The position numbers and the translations under genes were made by a program. Shown here piece after piece: positions 17,403-24,540 of a DNA stretch of 64,000 nucleotides. The DNA lies in contig NZ_BJDX01000002.1 of assembly GCF_005405365.1 (NCBI RefSeq), positions 186,001-250,000 on the forward strand, written 5' to 3'. How positions within the stretch are numbered: position 1 is the first letter of the stretch; the number at the start of each line of letters is the position of its first letter. The notes below the pieces were generated by a model. The model was not told the DNA's origin. It did not search any database and was given only the letters and a program-made list of their open reading frames with translations. Source of the stretch: Enterococcus xiangfangensis (lineage in GTDB: Bacteria > Bacillota > Bacilli > Lactobacillales > Enterococcaceae).

Positions 17403-17967
17403 TGGTATCAGATAGGATAGTAGCGTCTTCTTTTGTAAACCTATCGTCTTTGTGGTGGCTAGATTTAATGCGACTTTTATTTGCAACGTTAAATTTTTGA
17501 TAATCCTCAGCAAATATTTCAACGTTTTTCCGAAGTAAGCTTAATAACGTGCCTAATGTAGCCACAGGATTATATGGAATTTCTTCCCGACTAAGAATTT
17601 TTATCACTAGAATCTCTAAAGCAACGCCTAGTCTGTTCCCCGAATCCTCGAGATCGGGACTATACGCTAACTTTAGACCTCGTATGAAATTTCTGGAAAA
17701 ATCACTATCTTCCACGATACTAGTAAGGATATCTATTCGTTTTTGTGAATAAACAGTTGTAATATTTTGTACTTGGAAATAAGGTGATAATTCTTGATAT
17801 GGAATTTTATAGGTCAGGTGAATTTGGGATAAAATCAGTTCGTTACTTCTTGCAATAGGCATATCGTTTTCAGAAATACTGTCTACATCAAGAATAATAT
17901 TATATTTATTTCCGCCTCCTTGAAGGAGTTCATCCTTGAAATAATATATCCCCTCAACAATTAACAA
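17371..17967 (-). CDS. Hypothetical protein, 198 aa, TTG start
   Basis: The frame begins at TTG 17967 seven bases after GGAGGCG, which decides the start. The product is a soluble protein with mixed charge, a beta-rich first half (NIILDVDSISENDMP) and a helical second half ending in IIYIAETYFL. Its C-terminal region contains KSSHHKDDRFTKEDA. I recognise no family and no catalytic motif. It sits in the selC-linked remnant, behind a family A hairpin module. A phage-type accessory or defence role is possible but is not supported by any visible motif. Confidence 0.6.
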   Translation of the reverse strand: MLIVEGIYYFKDELLQGGGNKYNIILDVDSISENDMPIARSNELILSQIHLTYKIPYQELSPYFQVQNITTVYSQKRIDILTSIVEDSDFSRNFIRGLKLAYSPDLEDSGNRLGVALEILVIKILSREEIPYNPVATLGTLLSLLRKNVEIFAEDYQKFNVANKSRIKSSHHKDDRFTKEDATILSDTIIYIAETYFL

Positions 17968-18007
17968 TTAATCGCCTCCTATCGTATCGAATTTTTATTC
18001 GGACTTT

Positions 18008-18060
18008 TTTATGTGATCACGCCACTCAAACTTTGGTAGGGGAGAGCGGCGTGTGTTTTT
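18008..18060 (+). terminator. Hairpin module, family A copy 2
   Basis: The core TTTATGTGATCACGCCACTC matches the copy at 17045. CACGCC pairs with GGCGTG at 18050-18055, then T6. It lies just upstream of the minus-strand gene starting at 17967 and points away from it. Confidence 0.6.
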
Positions 18061-18098
18061 TCTTGTCAGTAAAAATTATCAAGTGAATGACCAGGGAG

Positions 18099-18686
18099 TT
18101 AATCTTGAGACCAAGATGCATTTCCAAATGTAACTGAATAGGGACCGTTACCTTTTGCTGAATAATGAATAATCACCGTTGCTTTCTTTCCAGATGCGAT
18201 GCTGTTTGGAATGTTATTATCATATGTGCTCGCATCAAATGTACATAACTCAGAATTACCATCGTATAAATCAAAGGCTTGTGAATTAAATGATAATGGT
18301 GAAGATGACGTGTTCTCAACGGTAGCAGTCACAATCACAGGGTGTTCGCCATCTTTTGGTTCATACAATTCAAGATTTGGATTTTCTTCAATAGATTTAA
18401 TACTAATTTTTTCACCACTTTGGAAAGATCCTTCCTCATTTAGAGACAGTTCGTTAGATGAGGAATCACTATCTTTAACATCTGAAGATTCTTCAGAGTC
18501 ATCTGTCTCATCCAACCCTAGAAGACCTTCGTAAGCGGTAACTTTCTTCTTCAAGTCAGAGTTTTCCGTTTTTAAATCAGATACTTGCGTTTCCAAGCTA
18601 GAAGTCGTCTCATCTGAACCAGACGAGCAACCACCAAGTACAACTATAGCCATTGTAGCAATTAATCCCAAAACAATTTTTTTCAT
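18099..18686 (-). CDS. Lipoprotein with coiled coil and DUF4352-like domain
   Basis: 195 residues. The N-terminus MKKIVLGLIATMAIVVLGGC is a lipoprotein signal with lipobox LGGC (Cys20). Residues about 30-55 form a coiled coil (LETQVSDLKTENSDLKKKV), followed by a Ser/Asp/Glu-rich linker. The C-terminal 110 residues are beta-rich (HPVIVTATVENTSSSPLSF, KATVIIHYSAKG) and resemble the DUF4352 immunoglobulin-like domain. Such lipoproteins are common lysogeny-region cargo in Gram-positive phages, sometimes involved in superinfection exclusion. That role is an inference from context only. Confidence 0.75.
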   Translation of the reverse strand: MKKIVLGLIATMAIVVLGGCSSGSDETTSSLETQVSDLKTENSDLKKKVTAYEGLLGLDETDDSEESSDVKDSDSSSNELSLNEEGSFQSGEKISIKSIEENPNLELYEPKDGEHPVIVTATVENTSSSPLSFNSQAFDLYDGNSELCTFDASTYDNNIPNSIASGKKATVIIHYSAKGNGPYSVTFGNASWSQD

Positions 18687-18707
18687 TTCTTAACGCCCCA
18701 TTTCTGA

Positions 18708-18776
18708 TATAATATTGTTAATGTGTATCTCAGAAATGAGTGGAAGTCCGTGTTACAGCACGGGCTTTTGTTTTTT
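18708..18776 (+). ncRNA. Short promoter-hairpin module, family B copy 1 (possible small RNA)
   Basis: TATAAT (18708-18713) is followed after about 30 bases by a hairpin GTCCGTG/CACGGGC (18746-18765) and a T-rich tail. A CTCAGAAATGAGTGGAAG core is shared with the copy at 19175-19238. It runs divergently from the lipoprotein gene. It may be a tiny transcript or a terminator-promoter spacer; no -35 box is clear. Confidence 0.4.
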
Positions 18777-19155
18777 ACTGTAAGACAGCAGCAGCTAATG
18801 CTTGTTGAATAGCTACGATATTTTTGTCCTTGCGGAATTGCAGGCTTTCTGCAGGCAACTCAGCGCTTGAAATCCAAATTTTTAATTCGGCATCTAAATC
18901 GAAGTGTCCGCTTGTCTCCACAGAAAAACGAGAAATTGATCTGTACGGAATGGATTTATAATCTATTTTTTTTCCAGTGACTCCTTGTTTATCGACAAGT
19001 ATCAACCGTTTGTCCGTAAAAACGATTAGATCACGCACCAATTTAAAAGCTAGATCTACTCTTTCATTAGAGATCAAAACATCTTGTAATTCTTTTTCTA
19101 TCGCCTCGTTGCTATGTTGGGTTGCATTTCCCATTAAACCATCGAATAATCCCAT
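18775..19155 (-). CDS. PH-domain protein (bacterial PH / DUF1696-like)
   Basis: 126 residues from ATG 19155, preceded by AAAGGAG. The upstream in-frame codons have no ribosome site. The sequence LISNERVDLAFKLVRDLIVFTDKRLILVDKQGVTGKK, shown here only as a known pattern of three strands and the DKR turn, matches short bacterial pleckstrin-homology proteins such as YvbH/DUF1696. It is cytoplasmic with no signal peptide. These proteins often form oligomers; the function is unknown. It is cargo of the selC-linked remnant and is flanked by two family B modules. Confidence 0.75.
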   Translation of the reverse strand: MGLFDGLMGNATQHSNEAIEKELQDVLISNERVDLAFKLVRDLIVFTDKRLILVDKQGVTGKKIDYKSIPYRSISRFSVETSGHFDLDAELKIWISSAELPAESLQFRKDKNIVAIQQALAAAVLQ

Positions 19156-19174
19156 GTTAAAACTCCTTTTTTGA

Positions 19175-19238
19175 TATAATATATTTGTCATAATTGCTCA
19201 GAAATGAGTGGAAGTCCGTGTGTCCGCACGGGCTTTTT
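19175..19238 (+). ncRNA. Short promoter-hairpin module, family B copy 2 (possible small RNA)
   Basis: TATAAT (19175-19180), then the shared CTCAGAAATGAGTGGAAG core, the hairpin GTCCGTG/CACGGGC (19214-19233) and T5. It lies divergent from the PH-domain gene, with the same layout as copy 1. Confidence 0.4.
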
Positions 19239-19306
19239 AATCGAATCTTTGTTCTGGCACTCATGAAGATTAACTTTCTTCATAATCGAGTTATTAGCCG
19301 ATAAAG

Positions 19307-19615
19307 TTAAAATCCAGCAAAAATCACATTATTGATTCCTAAAAAGTTTAGAAAATACAGGAACAAGACAACTAGATTAATCAAAGTTGAAATAACGATT
19401 ATTGCGTATCTGATCGAAAGGTATTTCATGAAAAAGACTGGTTGGATGTTAGCATATCTTTTTCCTTTATATTTAAAGGTGATGACCAGCAATATCAGTG
19501 TTATTAAAGTCTGGATGATCAATCCTACAAAGTTTGCGCTGTGAGATTGCGTATTTAATTGAAAGAAATAAATTAGTGCTGCAAAAAGATCAATCAATAG
19601 TACTAAAAATGGCAT
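19307..19615 (-). CDS. Small membrane protein, uncharacterised
   Basis: 102 residues from ATG 19615, with ACGAGG upstream as a moderate ribosome site. Three or four hydrophobic segments span most of the length (MPFLVLLIDLFAALIYFF, LIIQTLITLILLVITFKY, AIIVISTLINLVVLFLYFL). I recognise no family. It may belong to the host rather than to the selC-linked remnant. Confidence 0.6.
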   Translation of the reverse strand: MPFLVLLIDLFAALIYFFQLNTQSHSANFVGLIIQTLITLILLVITFKYKGKRYANIQPVFFMKYLSIRYAIIVISTLINLVVLFLYFLNFLGINNVIFAGF

Positions 19616-19724
19616 AATCGAACCTCGTTTCATAGTTATATGAAAAGAATATAGCACAGAATGTTTACAAAATGCACGAATAGTCTTGCAAAATAGCTAA
19701 AAATCGAGTTCTGATTTTTCCACT

Positions 19725-19750
19725 AAAAAAAGACTCTGTCACAGAGTCTA
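19725..19750 (-). terminator. Terminator of the 81-aa gene
   Basis: On the minus strand AGACTCTGTGACAGAGTCT forms a near-perfect hairpin followed by T7. It overlaps the last codons of the gene at 19748-19993. Confidence 0.85.
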
Positions 19751-19993
19751 ATCGAAGGGAACGCTTTGTTCTTTTAATTGTTTAATTAATTCAGTGACAT
19801 AGGCATCTTGAAAATCTTTACGAAAGGATTCCAAAAATTCAGCTGAGATTAAATCAAAGTTTTTTTCGGAATAGTCTAGTAATTCTTTAGGTGTTTCGAA
19901 TTCTGCAATCACCGAAGCGCTGTCGAAAGAGTCAGCGACGCGTAGTGAAACAGATTTCATTAGAGAAATCACATCAATTTGTGTTTTTAACAT
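19748..19993 (-). CDS. Hypothetical protein, 81 aa
   Basis: The ATG at 19993 follows GAGGTG; an in-frame upstream ATG lacks this spacing. The product is soluble, acidic and helical (FETPKELLDYSEKNFDLI, EFLESFRKDFQDAYV). No family is recognised. It is a single-gene unit with its own terminator. Confidence 0.6.
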   Translation of the reverse strand: MLKTQIDVISLMKSVSLRVADSFDSASVIAEFETPKELLDYSEKNFDLISAEFLESFRKDFQDAYVTELIKQLKEQSVPFD

Positions 19994-20135
19994 AAAATTC
20001 ACCTCTTATGTAGAGTGTAACACAAGTGGAGCAAAGTAAGGGGGGCTGAGGATGCAAACCAAAAGAGGCAGAGGTGGGGCTTCAAGAAATCTTAACTTGT
20101 TTTCGGAAAAGCCGTTTTTCACCAGTAATAGTAGT

Positions 20136-20170
20136 AAAAAGGACTGTGACAAGAGTGGTGTCACAGTCCC
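20136..20170 (-). terminator. Terminator of the chloramphenicol acetyltransferase gene
   Basis: On the minus strand GGACTGTGACACCACTCTTGTCACAGTCC forms a hairpin (positions 20142-20170; only the arms GGACTGTGAC and GTCACAGTCC matter), followed by T5. Confidence 0.85.
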
Positions 20171-20189
20171 AGAATTTTATTTTACGAAT

Positions 20190-20840
20190 TTATTCAAAAT
20201 AATTTTGCGGATTTGCTGCCATTTTTTCAAAGAGATTAAGAAAATCAGCAACATGAAAACCGTCACATGCAGCATGGTGAATTTGCAAAGCTATCGGTAG
20301 AAAAATTTTATCGTCGAGAAAAACAAATTTTCCACCAGTTACGATTGGTAAAAGGTAAGGCTGATCATTGTTTATATTCAAATTAAATCCTGTAAACGAA
20401 GTCCATGGGATCATAGAGATATTAATGACATTTTCCGGCAAGGTCGCTTGCGGAAATAATTTTCCCGTATTACTAAATGTTGCTAGATCAGTGCGATGAT
20501 TTTTCTCAAACGTTTGAAAATCCAGCGAGTATTCCGTTGCTAAAGTTGAGAATTGATGGGTCTTTTTATCGAAAATCGTATACATCGGCAATAAGTGATC
20601 CCAATAGCCAACTTGACCTTCGCGATTGAAGCTTAGCCGAAAATTGATTTTTTGGTTGGCGATAGCCGTTACTAAATAGATGAAACCGGAATAAAAAGAG
20701 TGTTCATTTTCCTTTAGGTAATTGTAGAGGTGGGTGACCTCGATTTCTTTAGTCATACTAAAAGATGTTTGTTGAGTTAAAAAATGATTGAAAACTTCGG
20801 TCCGTTCCCATTCAGCTAAGTTGATTATTTTAAATGTCAT
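20190..20840 (-). CDS. cat: Chloramphenicol acetyltransferase (type A CAT)
   Basis: 216 residues, the usual length of classical trimeric CAT enzymes, which transfer acetyl from acetyl-CoA to the 3-hydroxyl of chloramphenicol. The catalytic motif HHAACDGFH lies at residues 188-196. PWTSFTGFNLN and the N-terminal FKIINLAEWERTEVFNHF are also typical. The AGGAGGA ribosome site sits 6 bases before the ATG and is the downstream arm of a perfect 9-bp inverted repeat. Together with a 9-residue leader peptide this indicates drug-inducible translational attenuation, as in pC194-type cat genes. No plasmid or transposon ends are visible near it, so it may be an intrinsic gene. Confidence 0.93.
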   Translation of the reverse strand: MTFKIINLAEWERTEVFNHFLTQQTSFSMTKEIEVTHLYNYLKENEHSFYSGFIYLVTAIANQKINFRLSFNREGQVGYWDHLLPMYTIFDKKTHQFSTLATEYSLDFQTFEKNHRTDLATFSNTGKLFPQATLPENVINISMIPWTSFTGFNLNINNDQPYLLPIVTGGKFVFLDDKIFLPIALQIHHAACDGFHVADFLNLFEKMAANPQNYFE

Positions 20841-20846
20841 AGAGAT

Positions 20847-20881
20847 TCCTCCTAATAATAAAAAATGGATTGTTAGGAGGA
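20847..20881 (-). promoter_or_regulatory. Attenuator hairpin hiding the cat ribosome site
   Basis: TCCTCCTAA (minus strand, 20881-20873) is exactly complementary to TTAGGAGGA (20855-20847), which contains the cat Shine-Dalgarno sequence. The 17-base loop is AT-rich. When folded it would block cat translation. A ribosome stalled on the leader peptide, which overlaps the upstream arm, would free it. Confidence 0.85.
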
Positions 20882-20902
20882 TAGATCATCTGATTTTTTC
20901 AA
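20873..20902 (-). CDS. cat leader peptide, 9 aa
   Basis: TTG 20902 opens a ten-codon frame that reads (M)KKSDDLSS and stops at TAA 20873-20875, with AAGGA about ten bases upstream. It closely resembles the leader peptides of inducible staphylococcal cat genes as I recall them (MKKSEDYSS). The last codons and the stop lie in the upstream arm of the attenuator hairpin, so stalling inside the leader would open it. Confidence 0.75.
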   Translation of the reverse strand: MKKSDDLSS

Positions 20903-21133
20903 TTAGATCATTCCTTGTGCTATTTTTTTCAGCTCTATCTTAACAAATTATCTAGGGAAAACAAAGAATTTAAGAAACTAGCTGAAACAATTTGTTCAGA
21001 TTTGTAAGGATGACTGATTTAAAGGGACAAAGATAGTTTAGCAGCTGAGATTCAATGATGCTATAATCTGTTTGATAAGAACTACATTGTTGCAAAACCT
21101 ATGCAATGATCAAAAGCAAAGGAGTGTTTACGA

Positions 21134-21418
21134 ATGAAAGAATACAAATTTGAATCGAAAATATATGCCTCAGAAGTTGGAAAAGGCGGAGCGTATGTTA
21201 TTTTCCCTTACGATGTTCGAACCGAATTTAATAAAGGCCGCGTCAAAGTTCAAGCAACATTTGATGGGATTGACTATCAAGGAAGTATTGTGAATATGGG
21301 AGTAAAAAATGCAGACGGCAGTATTTGTTACATTTTAGGAATCAGAAAAGATATTCGCAAACAGTTGAATAAAGAAATCCGCGATACCGTCAAAGTCACG
21401 GTTCAAGCTATCGATTAG
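21134..21418 (+). CDS. DUF1905 family protein
   Basis: 94 residues, a small beta-barrel-type protein. The segments KYEFE-like start (YKFESKIYASEVGKGGAYV), IFPYDVRTEFNKGRVKVQATFDG and a C-terminal GIRKDIRKQLNKEIRDTVKV match DUF1905. AAAGGAG precedes the ATG. The biochemical function of the family is not known. It is monocistronic. Confidence 0.8.
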   Translation: MKEYKFESKIYASEVGKGGAYVIFPYDVRTEFNKGRVKVQATFDGIDYQGSIVNMGVKNADGSICYILGIRKDIRKQLNKEIRDTVKVTVQAID

Positions 21419-21748
21419 GTTTATTCAGTTTTTTTTGAAAGTTCGTATTTTTATTAGATAAGCATAAAATCAAATTTTTTTCTGAGCAGATTCTATCGAA
21501 AAAATAAAAAACACAAAAGTGGATTTGTCTCTAATTATTAAGAAAAAAGATAAAACTTAATATTATAAAGATTTAAATCAAATAATGTTCATGTTTCTTT
21601 GCTTTTAGCAGCCAATCATGTTATGGTTACTAAGTAATACTTTGATATGTGACTAGGTGGTTATCTATATACTTTAAGATACTTTTTTATTACACGTCAT
21701 TCTTTATTACAAATAAACACACTTGATGTGTAATTGGAGGTACTTATT
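21419..21748 (+). other. Gene-free AT-rich stretch, probable long leader of the cold-shock gene
   Basis: No gene of useful length on either strand. The part nearest the csp gene (about 21640-21748) is likely its untranslated leader, since csp genes commonly have long leaders that act in cold regulation. I see no strong terminator for the DUF1905 gene here. Confidence 0.35.
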
Positions 21749-21949
21749 ATGAATAAAGGTACAGTAAAATGGTTTAATGCAGATAAAGGTTTTGGTTTTA
21801 TCACTGGTGAAGATGGCAATGATGTATTTGCTCATTTCTCAGCTATCCAAGGTGAAGGATTCAAATCTTTAGAAGAAGGTCAAGCAGTGACTTTCGATGT
21901 TGAAGAAGGCCAACGTGGCTTACAAGCTTCAAACATTGTAAAAGACTAA
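21749..21949 (+). CDS. csp: Cold-shock protein (CspA family)
   Basis: 66 residues, the standard length. The RNA-binding motifs KGFGFIT (RNP1) and VFAHFSAI (RNP2) are intact, and the N-terminus is [17 protein letters not shown]. The protein is an RNA chaperone that binds single-stranded nucleic acid. TTGGAGG lies eight bases before the ATG; the apparent upstream extension has no ribosome site. The next gene follows by 76 bases. Confidence 0.96.
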   Translation: MNKGTVKWFNADKGFGFITGEDGNDVFAHFSAIQGEGFKSLEEGQAVTFDVEEGQRGLQASNIVKD

Positions 21950-22025
21950 GAATTATTTATCGCTAGATGATGAAGGAGATCGGAAACGATCTTCTTTTTT
22001 TTAATATTTGAAGGAGGATATTCAA

Positions 22026-22259
22026 ATGGCCAACACCTATGGATTCAAATCTCCACAACCCTCTTTTTTAGGGGAGCGCTTCTTGCTAGGTCAAGAAGTA
22101 TTTTTCGAATATAAAAAGGAAACGCAAGTCGGGATTGTCAAAAATAAGCTGAATAATTCTGCTGTCGTTAAGATTATAAAAAGTGAAACAGCTGACCTAA
22201 TCGATTTTACGACGGTAATTAGTTACAGCGAGCTAATTGATCCTAAAACGAATTTTTAA
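22026..22259 (+). CDS. Small protein resembling DUF2187
   Basis: 77 residues from ATG 22026, behind AAGGAGG. The central part (LGQEVFFEYKKETQVGIV, then NSAVVKII and VISYSELID) resembles the short beta-barrel DUF2187 family, with an N-terminal extension of about 20 residues. Function unknown. Its position behind csp may mean read-through from the cold-shock promoter. Confidence 0.5.
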   Translation: MANTYGFKSPQPSFLGERFLLGQEVFFEYKKETQVGIVKNKLNNSAVVKIIKSETADLIDFTTVISYSELIDPKTNF

Positions 22260-22378
22260 CAGGTCAGATTATTTTATTAGAAAATGATCCAACTAACAGC
22301 TAAAAATTTTTGTTTAGTATACCTATAAAATTCTGCAGTAACTAAGCGTTTTATTCATCAATGGTAAATCAAATTCCA

Positions 22379-22405
22379 GGAGAACATTTCGGTGTTCTCT
22401 TTTTT
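22379..22405 (+). terminator. Terminator, csp side
   Basis: GGAGAACA and TGTTCTC pair around a 4-base loop, then T6. It probably ends the csp/DUF2187-like transcript. Confidence 0.75.
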
Positions 22406-22419
22406 ATTGAGTAAAACAG

Positions 22420-22462
22420 AAAAAAGTTTCACGAAAATACAGCTTTCGTGAAACTTTTTTTT
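22420..22462. terminator. Bidirectional terminator before the Mga-like gene end
   Basis: AAAAAAGTTTCACGAAA and TTTCGTGAAACTTTTTT form a long stem with A and T tails on both sides, so it works in both directions. It closes the minus-strand regulator gene at 22483. Confidence 0.9.
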
Positions 22463-22482
22463 AAAATTATACGGCTAAAAAG

Positions 22483-24000
22483 TTAAAGGCATTCTTTTTC
22501 AGCTAATTGTGGAGTCAGCCGATCATCTTCTTTGCGGGGATACTGAGTATCAATCAATGATTTGATTTTTAAAAATAAATTTGCTAGATCCCATTCGTTA
22601 AGCAGCATTTTAAGCAAAAATACAGTGCTGTTTGGGATGCCTAGAGACGCTGGCGGAGGGATGAGACTAACTGTCAAATCCGCATCAATCGGGTTATCCA
22701 CAAAGGTCAAGTCCACAAGTCCTCTGACGGTATCAGTGATCTGTGTATGAATATAAGATTCATACAAGTGTCCCAAATCTGAGAGCAGAAAAATTTTGAA
22801 ATTTGGCAAACAGTGAGCAGGTGGACAAAGATACGTGCTTAACAATATTGCCTCCACTTCAAAATAATAAAGATCGATCTCTTTTTTAGTAATAGAGAGT
22901 GTAAAGTTCTGCCAGAGTTTCTGGAATTTTTGATAATATAAAGGATAATTCTTATGAAAATCAGAAATATCCAAAAAAGTAAGTTGTTGTGTAGTTACTT
23001 CATTGACAGGGAAGAATTGTTGAAATAAATATTTCTTTTTGAAATACTTATGAATCAAGGTTCGCTGTTCTAGCGAAAGTACTTGGAATGCTGTTTCAAA
23101 GTTTTCAAACCAAGTCGATTCTATTTCTTGGCTTTTCGCTTCTTCTTGTGGAGGAAGGGTCAGAGAATCATTCAGTTGATACTTTAGATTGTCAAAGGAA
23201 TGGAGAATGACAAGGAGAAATCGCCAATCTTCGGCCGTCCAAGTAGTTAAAAAATTCGGCTTTCGCGGAAGATCCAGGGCATCAATAAAACGTTGTTCCT
23301 CACTAGTAAAATCTAAAGTATGCTTGTTTAGAGCAGATACTTGAATGACATATAACCATAAAAGAATGGTGTCGTTGGATACACCTGAATAGGAGATCCC
23401 TAAATAAGTAAAAATTTGGTTGCGTAATTCCTTTAATTTATCGCTGTCTTGAATCCAGTGGACATTTTGGATCTGTCTATGGATACTATAAAGAAAGGAA
23501 AATAGGTAAAATCGCGCACTAATTTCTCCATTTTTACTACCTGGTTCTTTTTGCAAAGTTAAGCGGCTTGAGACACTGATATGCAGCTGATAATGACTTA
23601 AATATTTGTTTAAATCCGTGATTTTTCTACGTAAGGTAGACAAACTGATGCCTTGTTCATGACAAAATTTTTCTGAATTGAATGAGCGCTTATAAAAAAG
23701 GGATTCGATAATTTTATAAGAGAGATCAGAAGAAAAGATTTCATCATATAAATACAGCAGTGTTGAAGAATATCGAATCAGTTGAAGCGAAGAAGAATTG
23801 ATTTTAAGATAAACGTTTTTCTCCGGATAGACCTTACTGATATCTGTTTCTAATTCTTTGCACAAAGAGATCAGTGAATGGATCCCCACCCCCTTAGAAA
23901 GTTTTGAAAGCAGATCATTATAGGAGATTTCTTGATTTATTTGACTTAATATTTCAATTATTTCTATTTTTAATTGGTTGTATTTACTTAGATAAATCAT
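22483..24000 (-). CDS. Mga-like transcriptional regulator
   Basis: 505 residues. The N-terminal 150 residues hold two helix-turn-helix regions; the second (CHEQGISLSTLRRKITDLN) is typical of the Mga/AtxA family. The middle is helical and PRD-like, and residues from about 400 to 490 resemble a PTS EIIB-like domain (IFLLSDLGHLYESYIHTQI). Family members are membrane-independent regulators of surface-protein genes whose activity can respond to PTS phosphorylation. The divergent LPXTG surface-protein gene 540 bases away is the likely target. Its start has a GGGAGGAC ribosome site. Confidence 0.75.
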   Translation of the reverse strand: MIYLSKYNQLKIEIIEILSQINQEISYNDLLSKLSKGVGIHSLISLCKELETDISKVYPEKNVYLKINSSSLQLIRYSSTLLYLYDEIFSSDLSYKIIESLFYKRSFNSEKFCHEQGISLSTLRRKITDLNKYLSHYQLHISVSSRLTLQKEPGSKNGEISARFYLFSFLYSIHRQIQNVHWIQDSDKLKELRNQIFTYLGISYSGVSNDTILLWLYVIQVSALNKHTLDFTSEEQRFIDALDLPRKPNFLTTWTAEDWRFLLVILHSFDNLKYQLNDSLTLPPQEEAKSQEIESTWFENFETAFQVLSLEQRTLIHKYFKKKYLFQQFFPVNEVTTQQLTFLDISDFHKNYPLYYQKFQKLWQNFTLSITKKEIDLYYFEVEAILLSTYLCPPAHCLPNFKIFLLSDLGHLYESYIHTQITDTVRGLVDLTFVDNPIDADLTVSLIPPPASLGIPNSTVFLLKMLLNEWDLANLFLKIKSLIDTQYPRKEDDRLTPQLAEKECL

Positions 24001-24420
24001 AAATAGTAGTCCTCCCTATAAGAAAGATTGCCGTTTATAAAAATAGTCAAAAGATAAATGATAGCTGAAAAAGAATCATCTCTTTATACCAAGGGATATA
24101 AAGCTAACAATTAATTCTAAAAATAAAGTTTATTTATATCAAAGATAAATCCTATTTATATTATAGTACAATCTTTCACAAATTGTTATTGAAAACGCTA
24201 TTATTAAAGCGATAATCTTAAGTGACACGTACCAAAAGACCATTTTTAGAAAACGTAGCCAGTTAAACGAGAAAAGATCGGCGTAAATGAGAATAGGACT
24301 CAGTTAGACGACTTTTGAACGTAAACTAACTGAGCAACTTGTTCATATTTCAATAGTAAATAAGAAGAATTAGAGTAAATTATTTCTATTATTAGTTTAT
24401 AAGAAATACAAACCATAAGA
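24001..24420. other. Gene-free intergenic stretch between the Mga-like regulator and the LPXTG gene
   Basis: AT-rich with no frame I can support on either strand. A half-inverted arrangement of ACTCAGTTAG/CTAACTGAG occurs at about 24298-24332. The long spacing suggests regulatory DNA for two divergent genes. Confidence 0.4.
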
Positions 24421-24421
24421 T

Positions 24422-24457
24422 GTTCAAAAATGTCTTTTTGAACACGCGTTTTTGAAC
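24422..24457 (+). promoter_or_regulatory. Three TTTTTGAAC-type boxes upstream of the LPXTG gene
   Basis: GTTCAAAAA (24422-24430) is the inverted partner of TTTTTGAAC at 24435-24443, and a third copy follows in direct orientation at 24449-24457, fourteen bases on. A TATAAT lies at about 24480. No good -35 box is present, which suits an activator-dependent promoter. The boxes are candidate binding sites for the divergent Mga-like protein. Confidence 0.55.
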
Positions 24458-24540
24458 ATAAATAACTATTGGCTTTAAGTTATAATGGGTGTTGTGTAAA
24501 GATACACACGATATTTATAAAAAAGAAGTGGGGAATGAAA

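Larger units (their letters stand above)
15704..19650. mobile_element. Remnant of an integrated element adjacent to selC
   Basis: An integrase gene (frameshifted) abuts the 3' side of the tRNA-Sec gene and reads towards it, as is usual for elements inserted in tRNA genes. Behind it come short genes of accessory type: unknown proteins, a lipoprotein and a PH-domain protein, each with its own hairpin module. There are no phage structural, replication or conjugation genes. I could not find a second copy of the tRNA 3' end further right, so the right boundary is a guess based on the change to ordinary genes near 19.65 kb. Confidence 0.45.

Noticed and set aside
20052..20300. Plus-strand frame of 82 codons overlapping the end of cat
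   Set aside because: It runs through the cat terminator and antisense to the cat coding region, and its sequence has no domain character.
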